The position numbers were made by a program, and so were the translations under genes. Positions 24,919-33,784 of a stretch of DNA of 64,000 nt are shown here, in pieces; within the stretch, counting starts at the first letter, position 1, and each line of letters starts with the position of its first letter. The notes beneath the pieces are model-generated. The model did not search any database and was not told the origin of the DNA. It was given only the letters and a program-made list of their open reading frames with translations. The DNA lies in the NCBI GenBank assembly GCA_022827095.1, contig JAJDTP010000005.1, positions 310,001-374,000 of the forward strand, in the 5' to 3' direction. Source of the DNA: Dehalococcoidia bacterium. Lineage in GTDB: Bacteria; Chloroflexota; Dehalococcoidia; Lucifugimonadales; UBA3495.

Positions 24919-25359
24919 GTGCCTACATATGTCGATCCGTCCGCCTGCAACGCCTGCGCCGGCGTGCACGGCGGACCCCAGTGCGTCTATATCTGTCCGA
25001 ACGACCTGATGGTGCTGGACGGGATGGTGAACAAGGGCAGCAACCAGGAGCCCGACATGTGCTCCGAGTGCTACGCCTGCGTGAAACTCTGCCCTGAAAA
25101 CGCGATACACGTTCGCGGCTACGCAGACTTCGTTCCGCTGGGGGCCGAGGTGCAGCCTCATTACGAAGGGCAGGACATCGTCTGGGATGTCACGTTCCGC
25201 GACGGCCGGACGGAGCACTTCCGGTTCGCGTCGCGGTCGACGCCGTGGGGGAGCATCGACCCGTACGCGACGGTGGGTCCGGCGGACGCGGACGCGCTGA
25301 GGACGCAGGTTCTGTTCGGGGAACCGGAGTATCTGATGCTGCCTGAGGAGAGCGCCTAG
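24919..25359 (+). CDS. aprB: Adenylylsulfate (APS) reductase beta subunit, no alpha subunit nearby
   Basis: 146 residues from GTG 24919 with a GAGGAG site. MPTYVDPSACNAC, CVYICPNDLMVLD, NQEPDMCSECYACVKLCPENAI, VRGYADFVPLGA and GSIDPYATV are near-exact AprB marks. Two 4Fe-4S clusters are coordinated by Cys10, 13, 22, 26 and Cys48, 51, 54, 58. In the dissimilatory enzyme AprB passes electrons to the FAD of AprA for APS/sulfite interconversion. Neither aprA, sat, qmo nor dsr is within 20 kb on either side, so this is either a separated subunit or an AprB-like ferredoxin reused by another partner. The C-terminal wrap region is short. Confidence 0.85.
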   Translation: MPTYVDPSACNACAGVHGGPQCVYICPNDLMVLDGMVNKGSNQEPDMCSECYACVKLCPENAIHVRGYADFVPLGAEVQPHYEGQDIVWDVTFRDGRTEHFRFASRSTPWGSIDPYATVGPADADALRTQVLFGEPEYLMLPEESA

Positions 25360-25504
25360 CGGTTCCACGGGCGCGATCAAACAGCTTCCGAAATTGTTGC
25401 GGCCGGCTCTCCATTGGGGAGCCGGTCGAATTCATGGGATAGGACGAGAAAGAGTGGATGGCGGCGGGTCGCGATATTGAAGGGCGTCCAATATCCGCGA
25501 AAGA

Positions 25505-25513
25505 TGATACAAT
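25505..25513 (+). promoter_or_regulatory. Extended -10 promoter of the metallophosphoesterase-glycosyltransferase pair
   Basis: TGA-TACAAT (25505-25513). It predicts a start near 25520 and a 40-base leader to GTG 25561, which has a CAGGAGG binding site. Confidence 0.5.
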
Positions 25514-25560
25514 ACGGTACGGTCAAAAACTGCTGTCCCTAACCTTCACAGGAGGATGTA

Positions 25561-26325
25561 GTGACGACGGTAACGAAGGATTATCGGGCCGTATTCATCA
25601 GCGATACGCATCTTGGGTTCAAAGGATCGAAAGCAGCGCAATTAGCCGAATTTCTCGACAGCCACCACAGCGATCACCTCTATCTCGTGGGAGACGTAAT
25701 TGACGGATGGAGGATGCATCGGAAAATTCATTGGCCCGAGGAGCACACCAGGGTCGTACACAGATTATTAGCAAAATCACATAACGGCACCGAGGTGCAC
25801 TACATCGTCGGCAATCACGACGAAGTGTTCCGGTCCTGGCTCGATTGGGAATTGAGCTTCGGCCGGATTAATTTTTGCAATCAGCGGGACTACTACGGCC
25901 TGGACGGAAAGCGGTACCTGGTGATCCACGGCGACCTGTTCGACGACCTGATGAAAAGCGGCGTGGGGCGGGCCATGATGTTCGTGGGAACCTACGGGTA
26001 CGACGCTTTGCTGAACGTCAACAGCGTCACGGACCGCATCCTGGCCAGGTTTAACATCGGTCCCATGAGCCTAACCGGGTACGCGAAACGGCAGACCAAG
26101 GCGGCGATGTCGTACATCCTGAAGTTCGAGGCGTTGCTGGCAGAGCATGCCCGGGTGAACCAGTATGACGGGGTGATCTGCGGGCACATCCACACCCCGG
26201 ATATTCGGAGCATAGACGAAATCGCGTATCTGAACTGTGGGGACTGGGTGGAAAATTGCAGCGCGATCGTAGAGCACGACGACGGGCGTTGGGAGCTGCT
26301 GAGATGGAGGGACCATGTCGAGTGA
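25561..26325 (+). CDS. Metallophosphoesterase, UDP-2,3-diacylglucosamine diphosphatase-like
   Basis: 254 residues from GTG 25561 with strong AGGAGG spacing. The calcineurin-like dimetal motifs are intact: ISDTHLG (Asp15, His17), LVGDVIDGW (Asp45), VGNHDE, IHGD, and GHIHTP, with a LpxH-like LNCGDWVE. In Gram-negatives LpxH acts in lipid A synthesis, but no lpx gene is seen here. The coupled glycosyltransferase suggests a glycolipid or cell-envelope role, as for similar pairs elsewhere (inference). The end overlaps the next start by 11 bases. Confidence 0.85.
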   Translation: MTTVTKDYRAVFISDTHLGFKGSKAAQLAEFLDSHHSDHLYLVGDVIDGWRMHRKIHWPEEHTRVVHRLLAKSHNGTEVHYIVGNHDEVFRSWLDWELSFGRINFCNQRDYYGLDGKRYLVIHGDLFDDLMKSGVGRAMMFVGTYGYDALLNVNSVTDRILARFNIGPMSLTGYAKRQTKAAMSYILKFEALLAEHARVNQYDGVICGHIHTPDIRSIDEIAYLNCGDWVENCSAIVEHDDGRWELLRWRDHVE

Positions 26326-27352
26326 GCGTTGTCGGTTGGCGCTGGTGACGGACGCTTGGGAGCCGCAGGTCAACGGGGTGGTGACCACGTTCAACAACGT
26401 GATCAGCCGGCTGGCAGCGCTGGACGTGGACGTGACGGTGGTGCATCCGCTGCTGTTTCGGACGGTGCAGCTGCCGCGGTACTCCGAGGTCAGGCTGGCG
26501 GTGTCGCCGGTGCGGGTCTACCGGATCCTGGACGAGCTGGATCCCGACTACGTGCATATTGCGACGGAAGGGCCGTTGGGCACCATCGCGCGTTTCTGGT
26601 GCTGGCGACGGGGTATCCGGTTCACGTCCAGCTACCACACCAGGTTCCCGGAGTACATCAAGGAGATGTATGGGCTGCCGTCTGGGCCGGCGACGCGATA
26701 CATGCGATGGTTCCACGGAGGCGCGGAACGTACCCTGGTGCCGACGCCGAGCATGAGGGACGACCTGGTGGAGTCGGGGTTCAGGAACCTAGTGGTCTGG
26801 CCTCGGGGAGTGGACTCGCAGCTGTTCCATCCTTCCCGGCGGAGCGATGGGTGGTACCAGTTGGACGATCCGGCCCGAACGGTGTTGGCATACGTGGGGC
26901 GGGTGAGCAAAGAGAAAAGCGTCGACGACTTCTGCGAACTGGCTCAGAAACCCGAGTTCAGCTGCTGGGTGGTTGGCGACGGACCTTACCGGGAGGAGTT
27001 GGAGCAGCGGTACGGGGACCGGGTCAGATTCGTGGGGTTCAAGCGCGGCGAGGAATTGGCGCAGTTCTACGCGTCGGCGGACGTGATGGTGTTTCCCAGC
27101 CGGACCGACACCTTCGGGAATGTGATCACCGAGAGCATGGCCTGCGGGACGCCGGTGGCGGCATATCCGGTCACCGGGCCGATAGACGTAATCGCGGATG
27201 GGATCTCGGGAGCGATGGACGAGGACATGCACGTGGCGGTAGAGCGGGCCCTAGAGTGCGACCGCGGCGAAGTACGAGAGCATGCGCTGGGTTATTCGTG
27301 GGAGAACTGCGTGCAGATTTTTCGGGACTCGCTGGTGCCGAAGGGCAGGTAG
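26315..27352 (+). CDS. GT4-family glycosyltransferase (MgtA-like)
   Basis: 345 residues; ATG 26315 has GGAGG at spacing 5 and overlaps the phosphoesterase gene by 11 bases. GT-B fold marks: LVTDAWEPQVNGVVTTF (about 9-25), ATEGPLG, SSYHTRFPEY, WPRGVD, YVGRVSKEKSVDDF, VVGDGPYREEL, VRFVGFKRGEEL, and the nucleotide-sugar E-x7-E type motif FPSRTDTFGNVITESMACGTPV. Similar enzymes glycosylate diacylglycerol or phosphatidylinositol. The pair with a diacylglucosamine-diphosphatase-like enzyme suggests membrane glycolipid synthesis. Confidence 0.88.
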   Translation: MSSERCRLALVTDAWEPQVNGVVTTFNNVISRLAALDVDVTVVHPLLFRTVQLPRYSEVRLAVSPVRVYRILDELDPDYVHIATEGPLGTIARFWCWRRGIRFTSSYHTRFPEYIKEMYGLPSGPATRYMRWFHGGAERTLVPTPSMRDDLVESGFRNLVVWPRGVDSQLFHPSRRSDGWYQLDDPARTVLAYVGRVSKEKSVDDFCELAQKPEFSCWVVGDGPYREELEQRYGDRVRFVGFKRGEELAQFYASADVMVFPSRTDTFGNVITESMACGTPVAAYPVTGPIDVIADGISGAMDEDMHVAVERALECDRGEVREHALGYSWENCVQIFRDSLVPKGR

Positions 27353-27374
27353 ATGTGGCAGGCGCCGGATCCGG

Positions 27375-28817
27375 TTACGAATTGATCCGAGGCTGTCGCG
27401 CCCGGATGGCGAAGGCAATAGCGGCGGCGGCCGCAGTACACGCGCCGACGCGGAAGACGTCGCGGTAGGCCAGCAGAAAGGCCGCGTCCGGCGGGCGGGT
27501 CGCGGCGTACAGGTCGCTGAGGGCGGAGAAGACCGCGCCGACGATGGCGACGCAAAGGACGGTTCCCGAGGCCTGCGCCAGCGACATCGCCCCCGACGCG
27601 GTACCGTAGCGGTCAGCCGGGATGGTGCCCAGCATCAGGGCGTAGGCGGCCGACTGGTACCAGCCCACGCCGAGGCCGACCGCTGCAATCCCGACGGCGG
27701 GGTGCCAGACCGCCGAGTTGGCATCCAGCATGGACATGGCGAGGAGCCCGACGGCCGAGGTCAGCAGGCCAGCCGCGCCCACGGGGCGCACGCCCCAGCG
27801 GTCGCACAGCCAGCCGCCGACCGGCGAGGACAGGATGTTGGAGGTGGACATAACCGCCAGCATGATGCCCAGCGTCACCGGGCCGCGGCCCAGGGCGTCG
27901 GTGATGTAGAACGGGAAGATGAACCAGATCACGAACTGCGAGAAATGGCCGAGGAACATGGCGCCGACGGCGGTCTGGAAGCCGGACAACCGGGCCAGCG
28001 CGCCGGGCAGCACCGGGGATGCAGCGGATCGCTCGACCCTAACCAGGGCGACAAGGATCGGGGGAGATGCGGCGAGGAGGGCGAGCACCGGGATCGAGGT
28101 CCATCCGATGGCTTGGCCCAGACGCAGGCCGATCATGAGACACAGCAACAGGGAGAGGACGAGGGCGGAACCGGGCAGGTCGAACCGGGGTTTATCCGTG
28201 TCAGTTGGCTGGTTCCCGAGCGTTCGGGGGATGGAAAAAAGGCCGATAATAAGGGCGAGACCGGCCAGGGGGAGACGGCCGGCGAATACCGCCGGCCAGT
28301 CGAACAGTTGAATCAGGGGACCGGCGCCCAGGGTGGACGTGACCATGCCGAGGGCGAGGCTGGCGGAGGTGAATCCCATGGACAGGCCGCGACGATGCTC
28401 GGGGAAGACCGAAGCGGCGATGGCCGGAGCGGTGCTGTAGAGGCAGCCGGTGCCCAGGGCCTGCAGGACTCGGAAACCGACCAGCACCTCCAGAGTCGGC
28501 GACAGGGACAGGCAAATCATGGACACGACGTAGGTCGCGGTGCCGAACAGATAGACGAGCCTGAGACCGAAGCGGTCGGCGAACGCGCCGGCGCCCAGGG
28601 CGAGGCCGGCGCGGGTGGCGATGAAGACTACGATCACCCACTGGACGGAGGCGAGGTCGGTCTCGAAGGCGTCGCGCATGGCCGGCAGCCCGACGTTGAC
28701 CGCGAAGTCCAGGGAGGCCAGGACCATGCCGAGGGCGGCGGCGGATGCCAGCAGGAGGGTGCGCCAGGTAATCCGACCGGGCATCGCCGGCACTTTGGTG
28801 TCGGATTGGGAGCGCAT
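27375..28817 (-). CDS. MFS drug:H+ antiporter-like transporter (DHA2-like, about 14 segments)
   Basis: 480 residues. Features include LASLDFAVNVGLPAMRDAFETDLASVQWVIVVF at helix 1-2 (the DHA2 LD-x-TIVNVALP position), motif A GAFADRFGLRLVYLFG, and motif C-like LGMVTSTLGAGPLI. The extra helix pair in the middle gives about 14 segments. It is convergent with the glycosyltransferase gene (22 bases apart). A minus-strand TACAAT at 28831-28826 lies 9 bases upstream of the ATG, suggesting a very short leader. Confidence 0.84.
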   Translation of the reverse strand: MRSQSDTKVPAMPGRITWRTLLLASAAALGMVLASLDFAVNVGLPAMRDAFETDLASVQWVIVVFIATRAGLALGAGAFADRFGLRLVYLFGTATYVVSMICLSLSPTLEVLVGFRVLQALGTGCLYSTAPAIAASVFPEHRRGLSMGFTSASLALGMVTSTLGAGPLIQLFDWPAVFAGRLPLAGLALIIGLFSIPRTLGNQPTDTDKPRFDLPGSALVLSLLLCLMIGLRLGQAIGWTSIPVLALLAASPPILVALVRVERSAASPVLPGALARLSGFQTAVGAMFLGHFSQFVIWFIFPFYITDALGRGPVTLGIMLAVMSTSNILSSPVGGWLCDRWGVRPVGAAGLLTSAVGLLAMSMLDANSAVWHPAVGIAAVGLGVGWYQSAAYALMLGTIPADRYGTASGAMSLAQASGTVLCVAIVGAVFSALSDLYAATRPPDAAFLLAYRDVFRVGACTAAAAAIAFAIRARQPRINS

Positions 28818-28950
28818 GGCGGTTGATTGTACGCCATGCGATGAACGGGCGGGGCAACACGGCCAGTGGTCGCCCTAGTGAACCCCGGTCAATCGGGTTC
28901 AGTAGTGGCGAGACTATCGGCGTTTCATGGGTGCCCGGGTTGGCGGCATG

Positions 28951-29055
28951 AGAACGTCAGAATCAGGATTTGCCAGATTTATGGATTATGAGGATCAGCA
29001 GTACTCTGCCGAAATGGTTTCAATCCAGCGCATCCGTGGATCCTGATTGTGACGA
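28951..29055. repeat. Family C inverted-repeat element, copy 3
   Basis: Begins AGAACGTCAGAATCAGGATT and ends ATCCTGATTGTGACGAAC, about 105 bp, with inverted ends. It lies between the divergent MFS start and the ETF stop. Confidence 0.7.
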
Positions 29056-29096
29056 ACTACAGAGACCGCGCAATCGTGAGCAATTGCCCCAGATGC

Positions 29097-30944
29097 TTAC
29101 CCGAGGCCGTGTTCGGCGAGGACGGGGCGGATGGCCTCGACCAGGGGAGCCAGGTACTCGTTCCAGTCGCCGACGATCCCGTAGTCGGCGGCGCGGAAGA
29201 TGGCGGCGCGGTGGTTGCGGTTGATGGCAAGGATCACGCCGGCCTTCTGGATGCCCACGGTGTGGTTGAACGCGCCGCGGATTCCAACGGCGAGGTAGAC
29301 CTGGGGGGCGATGGTGCGCCCGCTGATACCCACCTGGATGTGGTGGGGGAGCCAGCCGGAGTGCACGACGTTCCGGGTGGTGCAGATGGACGCCCCGATG
29401 CTGGATGCGAGCTGCTGGGCGGCGGGCACGTTCTCCTCGCCGATGCCCATGCCCAGGCCGACTACGACCTCAGCGGAGGTAAGTTCCAGCGCGCCGTGTT
29501 CTTCCGAGATGTGCTCGTCGATCAGCGCGACGTCGACATCGTCGGTGGGGGAGGCCGGGATGGATTCGACGATGGCCGTGGCGCCGGGTTCTGGAACGCC
29601 GGGAGACAGGACGCCGGGGCGGAGGGTGACCAGGTTGGGAAGGGTTTTCGAGAGGATGGGAGCGACGACGTTGCCGCCGAGGGCCGGCTTGAGCTGGACA
29701 AGCTGGCCGCCGTCGTTGATTTCGAGGTCGATGGCGTCGCCGGTGAGGCCGAGCCGGCGACGGGCGGCAATGCGGGCGGCCAGGTCGCGGCCGTCGGCGG
29801 TGGCGGCGAACAGGATGGCGTACGGTGGTTGTTCGCCGATGGCGTCGGAGAGGGCGCGGGAGACGCCGCGGCCGCAGAGGACGCCGAGGTTCGCCATGTC
29901 CAGGGTGAGGATGCGATCGGCGCCGGCTTCGGCGAGTTGGGTGGTGACATCCGCAGATGGATGGCCGCCCTGGATGACGACGGCGACCACCTCGCTTTGG
30001 GTGATGGGAGTGAGAGCGCGGGCTTTGCCGAGCATTTCCAGAGTCACCTGTCGCACACCGTCAGCGGCCAGTTCAGCAACGACCCAGATGCTGCGGTCAC
30101 CGCCTGAGTAGCGGGGCAACGCGGCGTTTGCGGTGTCAGAACTAGCCTCCGATGCCAAGGAGGTCAGACGCTCCCGAAGGCTGTCCGCGACCTGGCGGGC
30201 CGCGTCCTCGGGAGTCTCGTCGCGGATGACGACGGCGAGGCGGTCGGGCTCGACGAGGCGGATGTCCTCAACCCAGGTGGGGGAACCGTCGAGGCCAAAC
30301 AGGGAGAGGTCGTTGGTCAGGTCGGAGCAGGCGAGCTGTTCGATGCTGCGTTCCTGGGCCTCGGTCATCTCATCGCGGCCGGGATAGCGCTCCTGACCAG
30401 CGCCCTCGGTGACGCAGACGACGGCGGGCAGCGGGCATTCAATGACCTGGTAACCCTCGTCGGTGGCGCGCTCGGCTACGATACGATTGCCGGAGCGGTC
30501 CACGTCCAGTTTGCGGACGTTGCTGATGTGGGGCAGGCCCATGAGCTCGGCGACTTCTGGTCCGACCTGGCCGGTCTCGGCGTCGCTGCTGTTGCGTCCG
30601 CAGACGATGAGATCGGGGGATTCGCGCTGGAGGGCCAGGGCCAGGGCCTGGGCGGTCGCCAGGGTGTCGCTGCCGGCGAGGGCGCGGTCAGAGAGCAGGA
30701 TGCCCCGGTCGGCTCCCAGGGCGTAGCATTGGGTCAGGCCCTCGGCGGCGTTGGGCGGACCCATGGACAAGGCGACGACGGAATCCTCGGCACTGGACTT
30801 GAGGTCGACGGCCATGTTGATGCCGAGCAGGTCGAATGGGTTGATCTCGGAGGGGACGCCCTCGCGCTGGATCACCTTGTTTTCGTAGTCGAACTCGATG
30901 CGGGACACCACGGGGACGAACTTGACGCAGACCGCGATTTTCAT
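29097..30944 (-). CDS. Fused electron transfer flavoprotein (beta-alpha)
   Basis: 615 residues in which an EtfB-like N-terminal half is joined to an EtfA-like C-terminal half. The beta part (1-about 255) has MKIAVCVKFVP, NPFDLLGINMAVDLK, GADRGILLSD, DLIVCGRNSSDAETGQVGPEVAELMGLPHIS. The alpha part (about 285-615) ends in the FAD domain: ISGRTIAPQVYLAVGIRGAF, AGVILAINRN, IFRAADYGIVGDWNEYLAPL. Normally these are two genes; here they are one frame with no internal stop. ETFs carry electrons from acyl-CoA and other dehydrogenases to the quinone pool. It lies 22 bases after pncB and has GGAG before the ATG. Confidence 0.92.
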   Translation of the reverse strand: MKIAVCVKFVPVVSRIEFDYENKVIQREGVPSEINPFDLLGINMAVDLKSSAEDSVVALSMGPPNAAEGLTQCYALGADRGILLSDRALAGSDTLATAQALALALQRESPDLIVCGRNSSDAETGQVGPEVAELMGLPHISNVRKLDVDRSGNRIVAERATDEGYQVIECPLPAVVCVTEGAGQERYPGRDEMTEAQERSIEQLACSDLTNDLSLFGLDGSPTWVEDIRLVEPDRLAVVIRDETPEDAARQVADSLRERLTSLASEASSDTANAALPRYSGGDRSIWVVAELAADGVRQVTLEMLGKARALTPITQSEVVAVVIQGGHPSADVTTQLAEAGADRILTLDMANLGVLCGRGVSRALSDAIGEQPPYAILFAATADGRDLAARIAARRRLGLTGDAIDLEINDGGQLVQLKPALGGNVVAPILSKTLPNLVTLRPGVLSPGVPEPGATAIVESIPASPTDDVDVALIDEHISEEHGALELTSAEVVVGLGMGIGEENVPAAQQLASSIGASICTTRNVVHSGWLPHHIQVGISGRTIAPQVYLAVGIRGAFNHTVGIQKAGVILAINRNHRAAIFRAADYGIVGDWNEYLAPLVEAIRPVLAEHGLG

Positions 30945-30966
30945 CGGATTCGGGCTCCTTTGGAAA

Positions 30967-32349
30967 TTATGAGGTTAGGGCGGCGGTCAGTCGGCCGCGT
31001 ATCTGGGACTCCAGGAGGCTGAGTTCCGCGCTGATTGACACGGGGAAATGGTCAGGTTGGCGGAGGCGACGATGGGCCTGGGGCAATCGGGAAAGGCCGT
31101 CGGCCACGCGCTGGCGGGCGTCGGCGATTGCGCTGGGCGGGATGGCGCGACGGCCGTCCGTCATCGCCTGGATCAGCACGGGTTCTGCATCCGGTACGTC
31201 CTCGGTTGCCAGTCCGATGACGTCGGCGGACATCATGCCCTCCGGGTCGTGTTGGCGAAAGACCTGCTTGGCGGCGGGCAGGGTCTCCTTGCCCTCGCTG
31301 AGCTTCATCACTGGCCGGCCGTCGTAACTGACCATCTTGTACACCATGTCGCAGGACGGGGCGTCGGCGGAAACGCCAACGCGGGTGCCGACGCCGAACA
31401 TGTCGATGGGCGCGCCGCCGGTGATGAGACGGTCGATTTCGTATTCGTCGAGGCCGCCGCTGGCGACGATGCGGACGTAGTCGAGTCCGGCGTAGTCGAG
31501 GATGCGTCGAACCTGGCGGCTGAGGGCGTCGAAGTCGCCGGAGTCGAGACGGACGCCGGTGAGGCGATGGCCGTCGCTCTCCATCTCGTGGGCGACCTTG
31601 ACGGCGGCGTGGGCGGCGTTGATGGTGTCGTAGGTGTCGAGCAGGAGGATGCTGCGGTCAGGGAACATGCGGGAGTAGGCGCGGAAGGCGGCGATTTCAG
31701 AGTCGAAGCTGGTGACGTAGGAATGGGCCATGGTGCCGGTGGGCGGGATGCCGTAGCGGCGGGCGGCGAGGACGTTGCTGGTCGCGCCGAAACCCGCAAT
31801 ATATGATGAGCGGGCCATCTTGATGCTGGCCTCGGTTCCGTGGGTGCGGCGGGCGGCGAAGTCGGCGATGGGCCGGCCACGGGCGGCCTGGACGCAGCGG
31901 GCGGACTTGGTGGCCAGCAGGGTCTGGTACTGGACCTGGTTCATGACGATGGTTTCGGCCAACTGGGCGGCGATGATGGGGCCAGTGACCTCGAGGACCG
32001 GCTCGTGGGTGAAGAACAGGGCGCCCTCGGGCATGGCGCGGACGCTGCCGGTGAAACGGAAGTCACGCAGGTATTCCAGGAAGTCGGCGGTGAAGATGCT
32101 GGTGCTGCGCAGGTACTCGATGCTGTCGGTGTCGAAGGACAGGGCTTCTAGGCAGTCCACCGCATCATCAACGCCAGCGGCGACGAGGTAGCCGCGGTCG
32201 GGCGGGTACTCGCGCACGTACATGCTGAACGCGGCCTCGCCATGGATGCCTTCGGCGAAGTAGGACTGGGCCATGGTCAGCTCGTAGAGATCGGTGAGCA
32301 GGCCGATTTCGCCGGCGGGCAACGGCAGGAAGGGGGTGTCGTTCGGCAT
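30967..32349 (-). CDS. pncB: Nicotinate phosphoribosyltransferase
   Basis: Makes nicotinate mononucleotide from nicotinate and PRPP for NAD salvage. 460 residues from ATG 32349 (a TTG 9 bases earlier is possible). GLLTDLYELTMAQSYF (about 15-30), the FAARRTHGTEA loop with the catalytic His, GTMAHSYV, LLLDTYDT, GVRLDSGDF and FGVGTRVG are all present. It shares a direction and a 22-base gap with the fused ETF gene. A minus-strand GATAAT (32406-32401) may be its -10. Confidence 0.92.
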   Translation of the reverse strand: MPNDTPFLPLPAGEIGLLTDLYELTMAQSYFAEGIHGEAAFSMYVREYPPDRGYLVAAGVDDAVDCLEALSFDTDSIEYLRSTSIFTADFLEYLRDFRFTGSVRAMPEGALFFTHEPVLEVTGPIIAAQLAETIVMNQVQYQTLLATKSARCVQAARGRPIADFAARRTHGTEASIKMARSSYIAGFGATSNVLAARRYGIPPTGTMAHSYVTSFDSEIAAFRAYSRMFPDRSILLLDTYDTINAAHAAVKVAHEMESDGHRLTGVRLDSGDFDALSRQVRRILDYAGLDYVRIVASGGLDEYEIDRLITGGAPIDMFGVGTRVGVSADAPSCDMVYKMVSYDGRPVMKLSEGKETLPAAKQVFRQHDPEGMMSADVIGLATEDVPDAEPVLIQAMTDGRRAIPPSAIADARQRVADGLSRLPQAHRRLRQPDHFPVSISAELSLLESQIRGRLTAALTS

Positions 32350-32447
32350 GGGCAGCAAGGGCGGGGTTGCGGAAACGGCTGGATCGTAGGGGATGCTGGC
32401 ATTATCGGGCGGGGTATGGGGAGAGTCAAACAGGGCTTGAGTAGTGG

Positions 32448-32456
32448 TGCTACACT
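32448..32456 (+). promoter_or_regulatory. Extended -10 promoter giving a leaderless ATPase transcript
   Basis: TGC-TACACT (TG 32448-32449, hexamer 32451-32456). Seven bases further is 32463, the A of the ATG. No ribosome binding site fits between. Confidence 0.5.
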
Positions 32457-32462
32457 TGTGAC

Positions 32463-33782
32463 ATGGACAGCATAACGCTGCAAAACTACCGCTGCTTCGG
32501 CAGCGAGGAGCAGACGGCGCGGTTGGCGCCGCTGACGCTGCTGGTGGGTCCCAACAGCACGGGGAAGACGTCGTTTCTGGCGTTGATACGGGCGCTGTGG
32601 GACGTGGCGTTTCGGGAGGTGGTGCCGAATTTTCGGGAGGAGCCGTTTGACCTGGGGTCGTTTGAGGATATTGTTCACTACAGCGGGGGCAGGAAAACCG
32701 GCGTAAAATCCTTCACCGCAGGTTTTAAATTCCCCTCGCCGATATTGCGCGATGGAGGGATTGAGTTTGCGGCGACTTTTGCGAGCCACCAGACCGCACC
32801 GTTCCCGGTGACGCGGAAGATTGCCTACAAGGATGTTGGCTTGGAGTTGTCGTCAGCCCGAGTCGACAATAATCGAGCGAAGAACGCGCTCGCTCGCTAT
32901 CGCATAGCGGAAGGACCATGGCAGAGTTGGGATAGAGATCCCAGGACCATTATAGTAAGCGATGAGCTGGTTTCCTTTCGGTTCCTTGCCGGGCCGCCAT
33001 CGTCGCTGTCTTCGAGCGTGGTCGATAAATATCTCGATGAAGTAACGTCTTTGCTGTCGGTTGTTGATTTCAACAATCGTGCAGTCAACCGACCGGTGGC
33101 CAATGCTCCCATTCGCTTTCAGCCTCGCCGAACTTATGATCCGGTACGTCAGTTGCAGGACAGCGCGGGCGAATATGTCCCCAGCTACCTAGCAGGGTTA
33201 TACCGGGGCAATGCCGACGAATGGCAGCGGCTTAAAGATAGCTTAGAGGCGTTCGGCAAAGCATCGGAACTCTTCGATGAGATTTCCGTGCGTTCGTTCG
33301 GTACGTCGGACGGAGACCCCTTCCAGTTACAGGTTCGCAAATTCAGAAAGCGCCGAAAAGGGCCGTGGCGCAATTTAATCGACATGGGTCATGGGGTAAG
33401 CCAAACGTTACCCACGCTGACAGAGTTGTTGAGAGAAGATGCGGCGACTGTGTTTTTGCTTCAGCAACCGGAGGTGCATTTGCATCCGCAGGCGCAGGCG
33501 GCGTTGGGCACGTTGTTTTGCCAGGTGGCTGCCGGGGGGCGGCAGTTGGTCGTTGAGACGCACAGCGATTACATCATTGACCGGGTGCGCATGGACGTAA
33601 GGGATCAGACAACGGGATTGAAACCGGAGGATGTTTCGATACTGTACTTTGAGCCCAGGGATTTGGACGTGAAGATCCACTCGATAAGGCTCGACGAGAT
33701 GGGAAACGTGCTGGGTGCCCCGCCAACCTACGGCAAATTCTTTATGGACGAAGTTAGCCGATCCATAGGCATACGAAAGTAG
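32463..33782 (+). CDS. AAA_21-type ATPase, first gene of a putative ATPase-PIN module
   Basis: 439 residues starting MDSITLQNYRCFG, a RecF/OLD-like start. Walker A GPNSTGKT (29-36), a signature-like IDMGHGVSQTLPTL, Walker B VFLLQQPEVHLHPQAQ, and the H-loop VVETHSDYIIDRVR. The first catalytic Glu of the usual EQPE is Gln here (QQPE). The middle region (80-280) is unlike the ATPase at 23 kb, so the two are not recent duplicates. It ends two bases before a PIN-domain gene. By analogy, the ATPase would sense and the PIN protein would cut RNA. Confidence 0.83.
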   Translation: MDSITLQNYRCFGSEEQTARLAPLTLLVGPNSTGKTSFLALIRALWDVAFREVVPNFREEPFDLGSFEDIVHYSGGRKTGVKSFTAGFKFPSPILRDGGIEFAATFASHQTAPFPVTRKIAYKDVGLELSSARVDNNRAKNALARYRIAEGPWQSWDRDPRTIIVSDELVSFRFLAGPPSSLSSSVVDKYLDEVTSLLSVVDFNNRAVNRPVANAPIRFQPRRTYDPVRQLQDSAGEYVPSYLAGLYRGNADEWQRLKDSLEAFGKASELFDEISVRSFGTSDGDPFQLQVRKFRKRRKGPWRNLIDMGHGVSQTLPTLTELLREDAATVFLLQQPEVHLHPQAQAALGTLFCQVAAGGRQLVVETHSDYIIDRVRMDVRDQTTGLKPEDVSILYFEPRDLDVKIHSIRLDEMGNVLGAPPTYGKFFMDEVSRSIGIRK

Positions 33783-33784
33783 CT

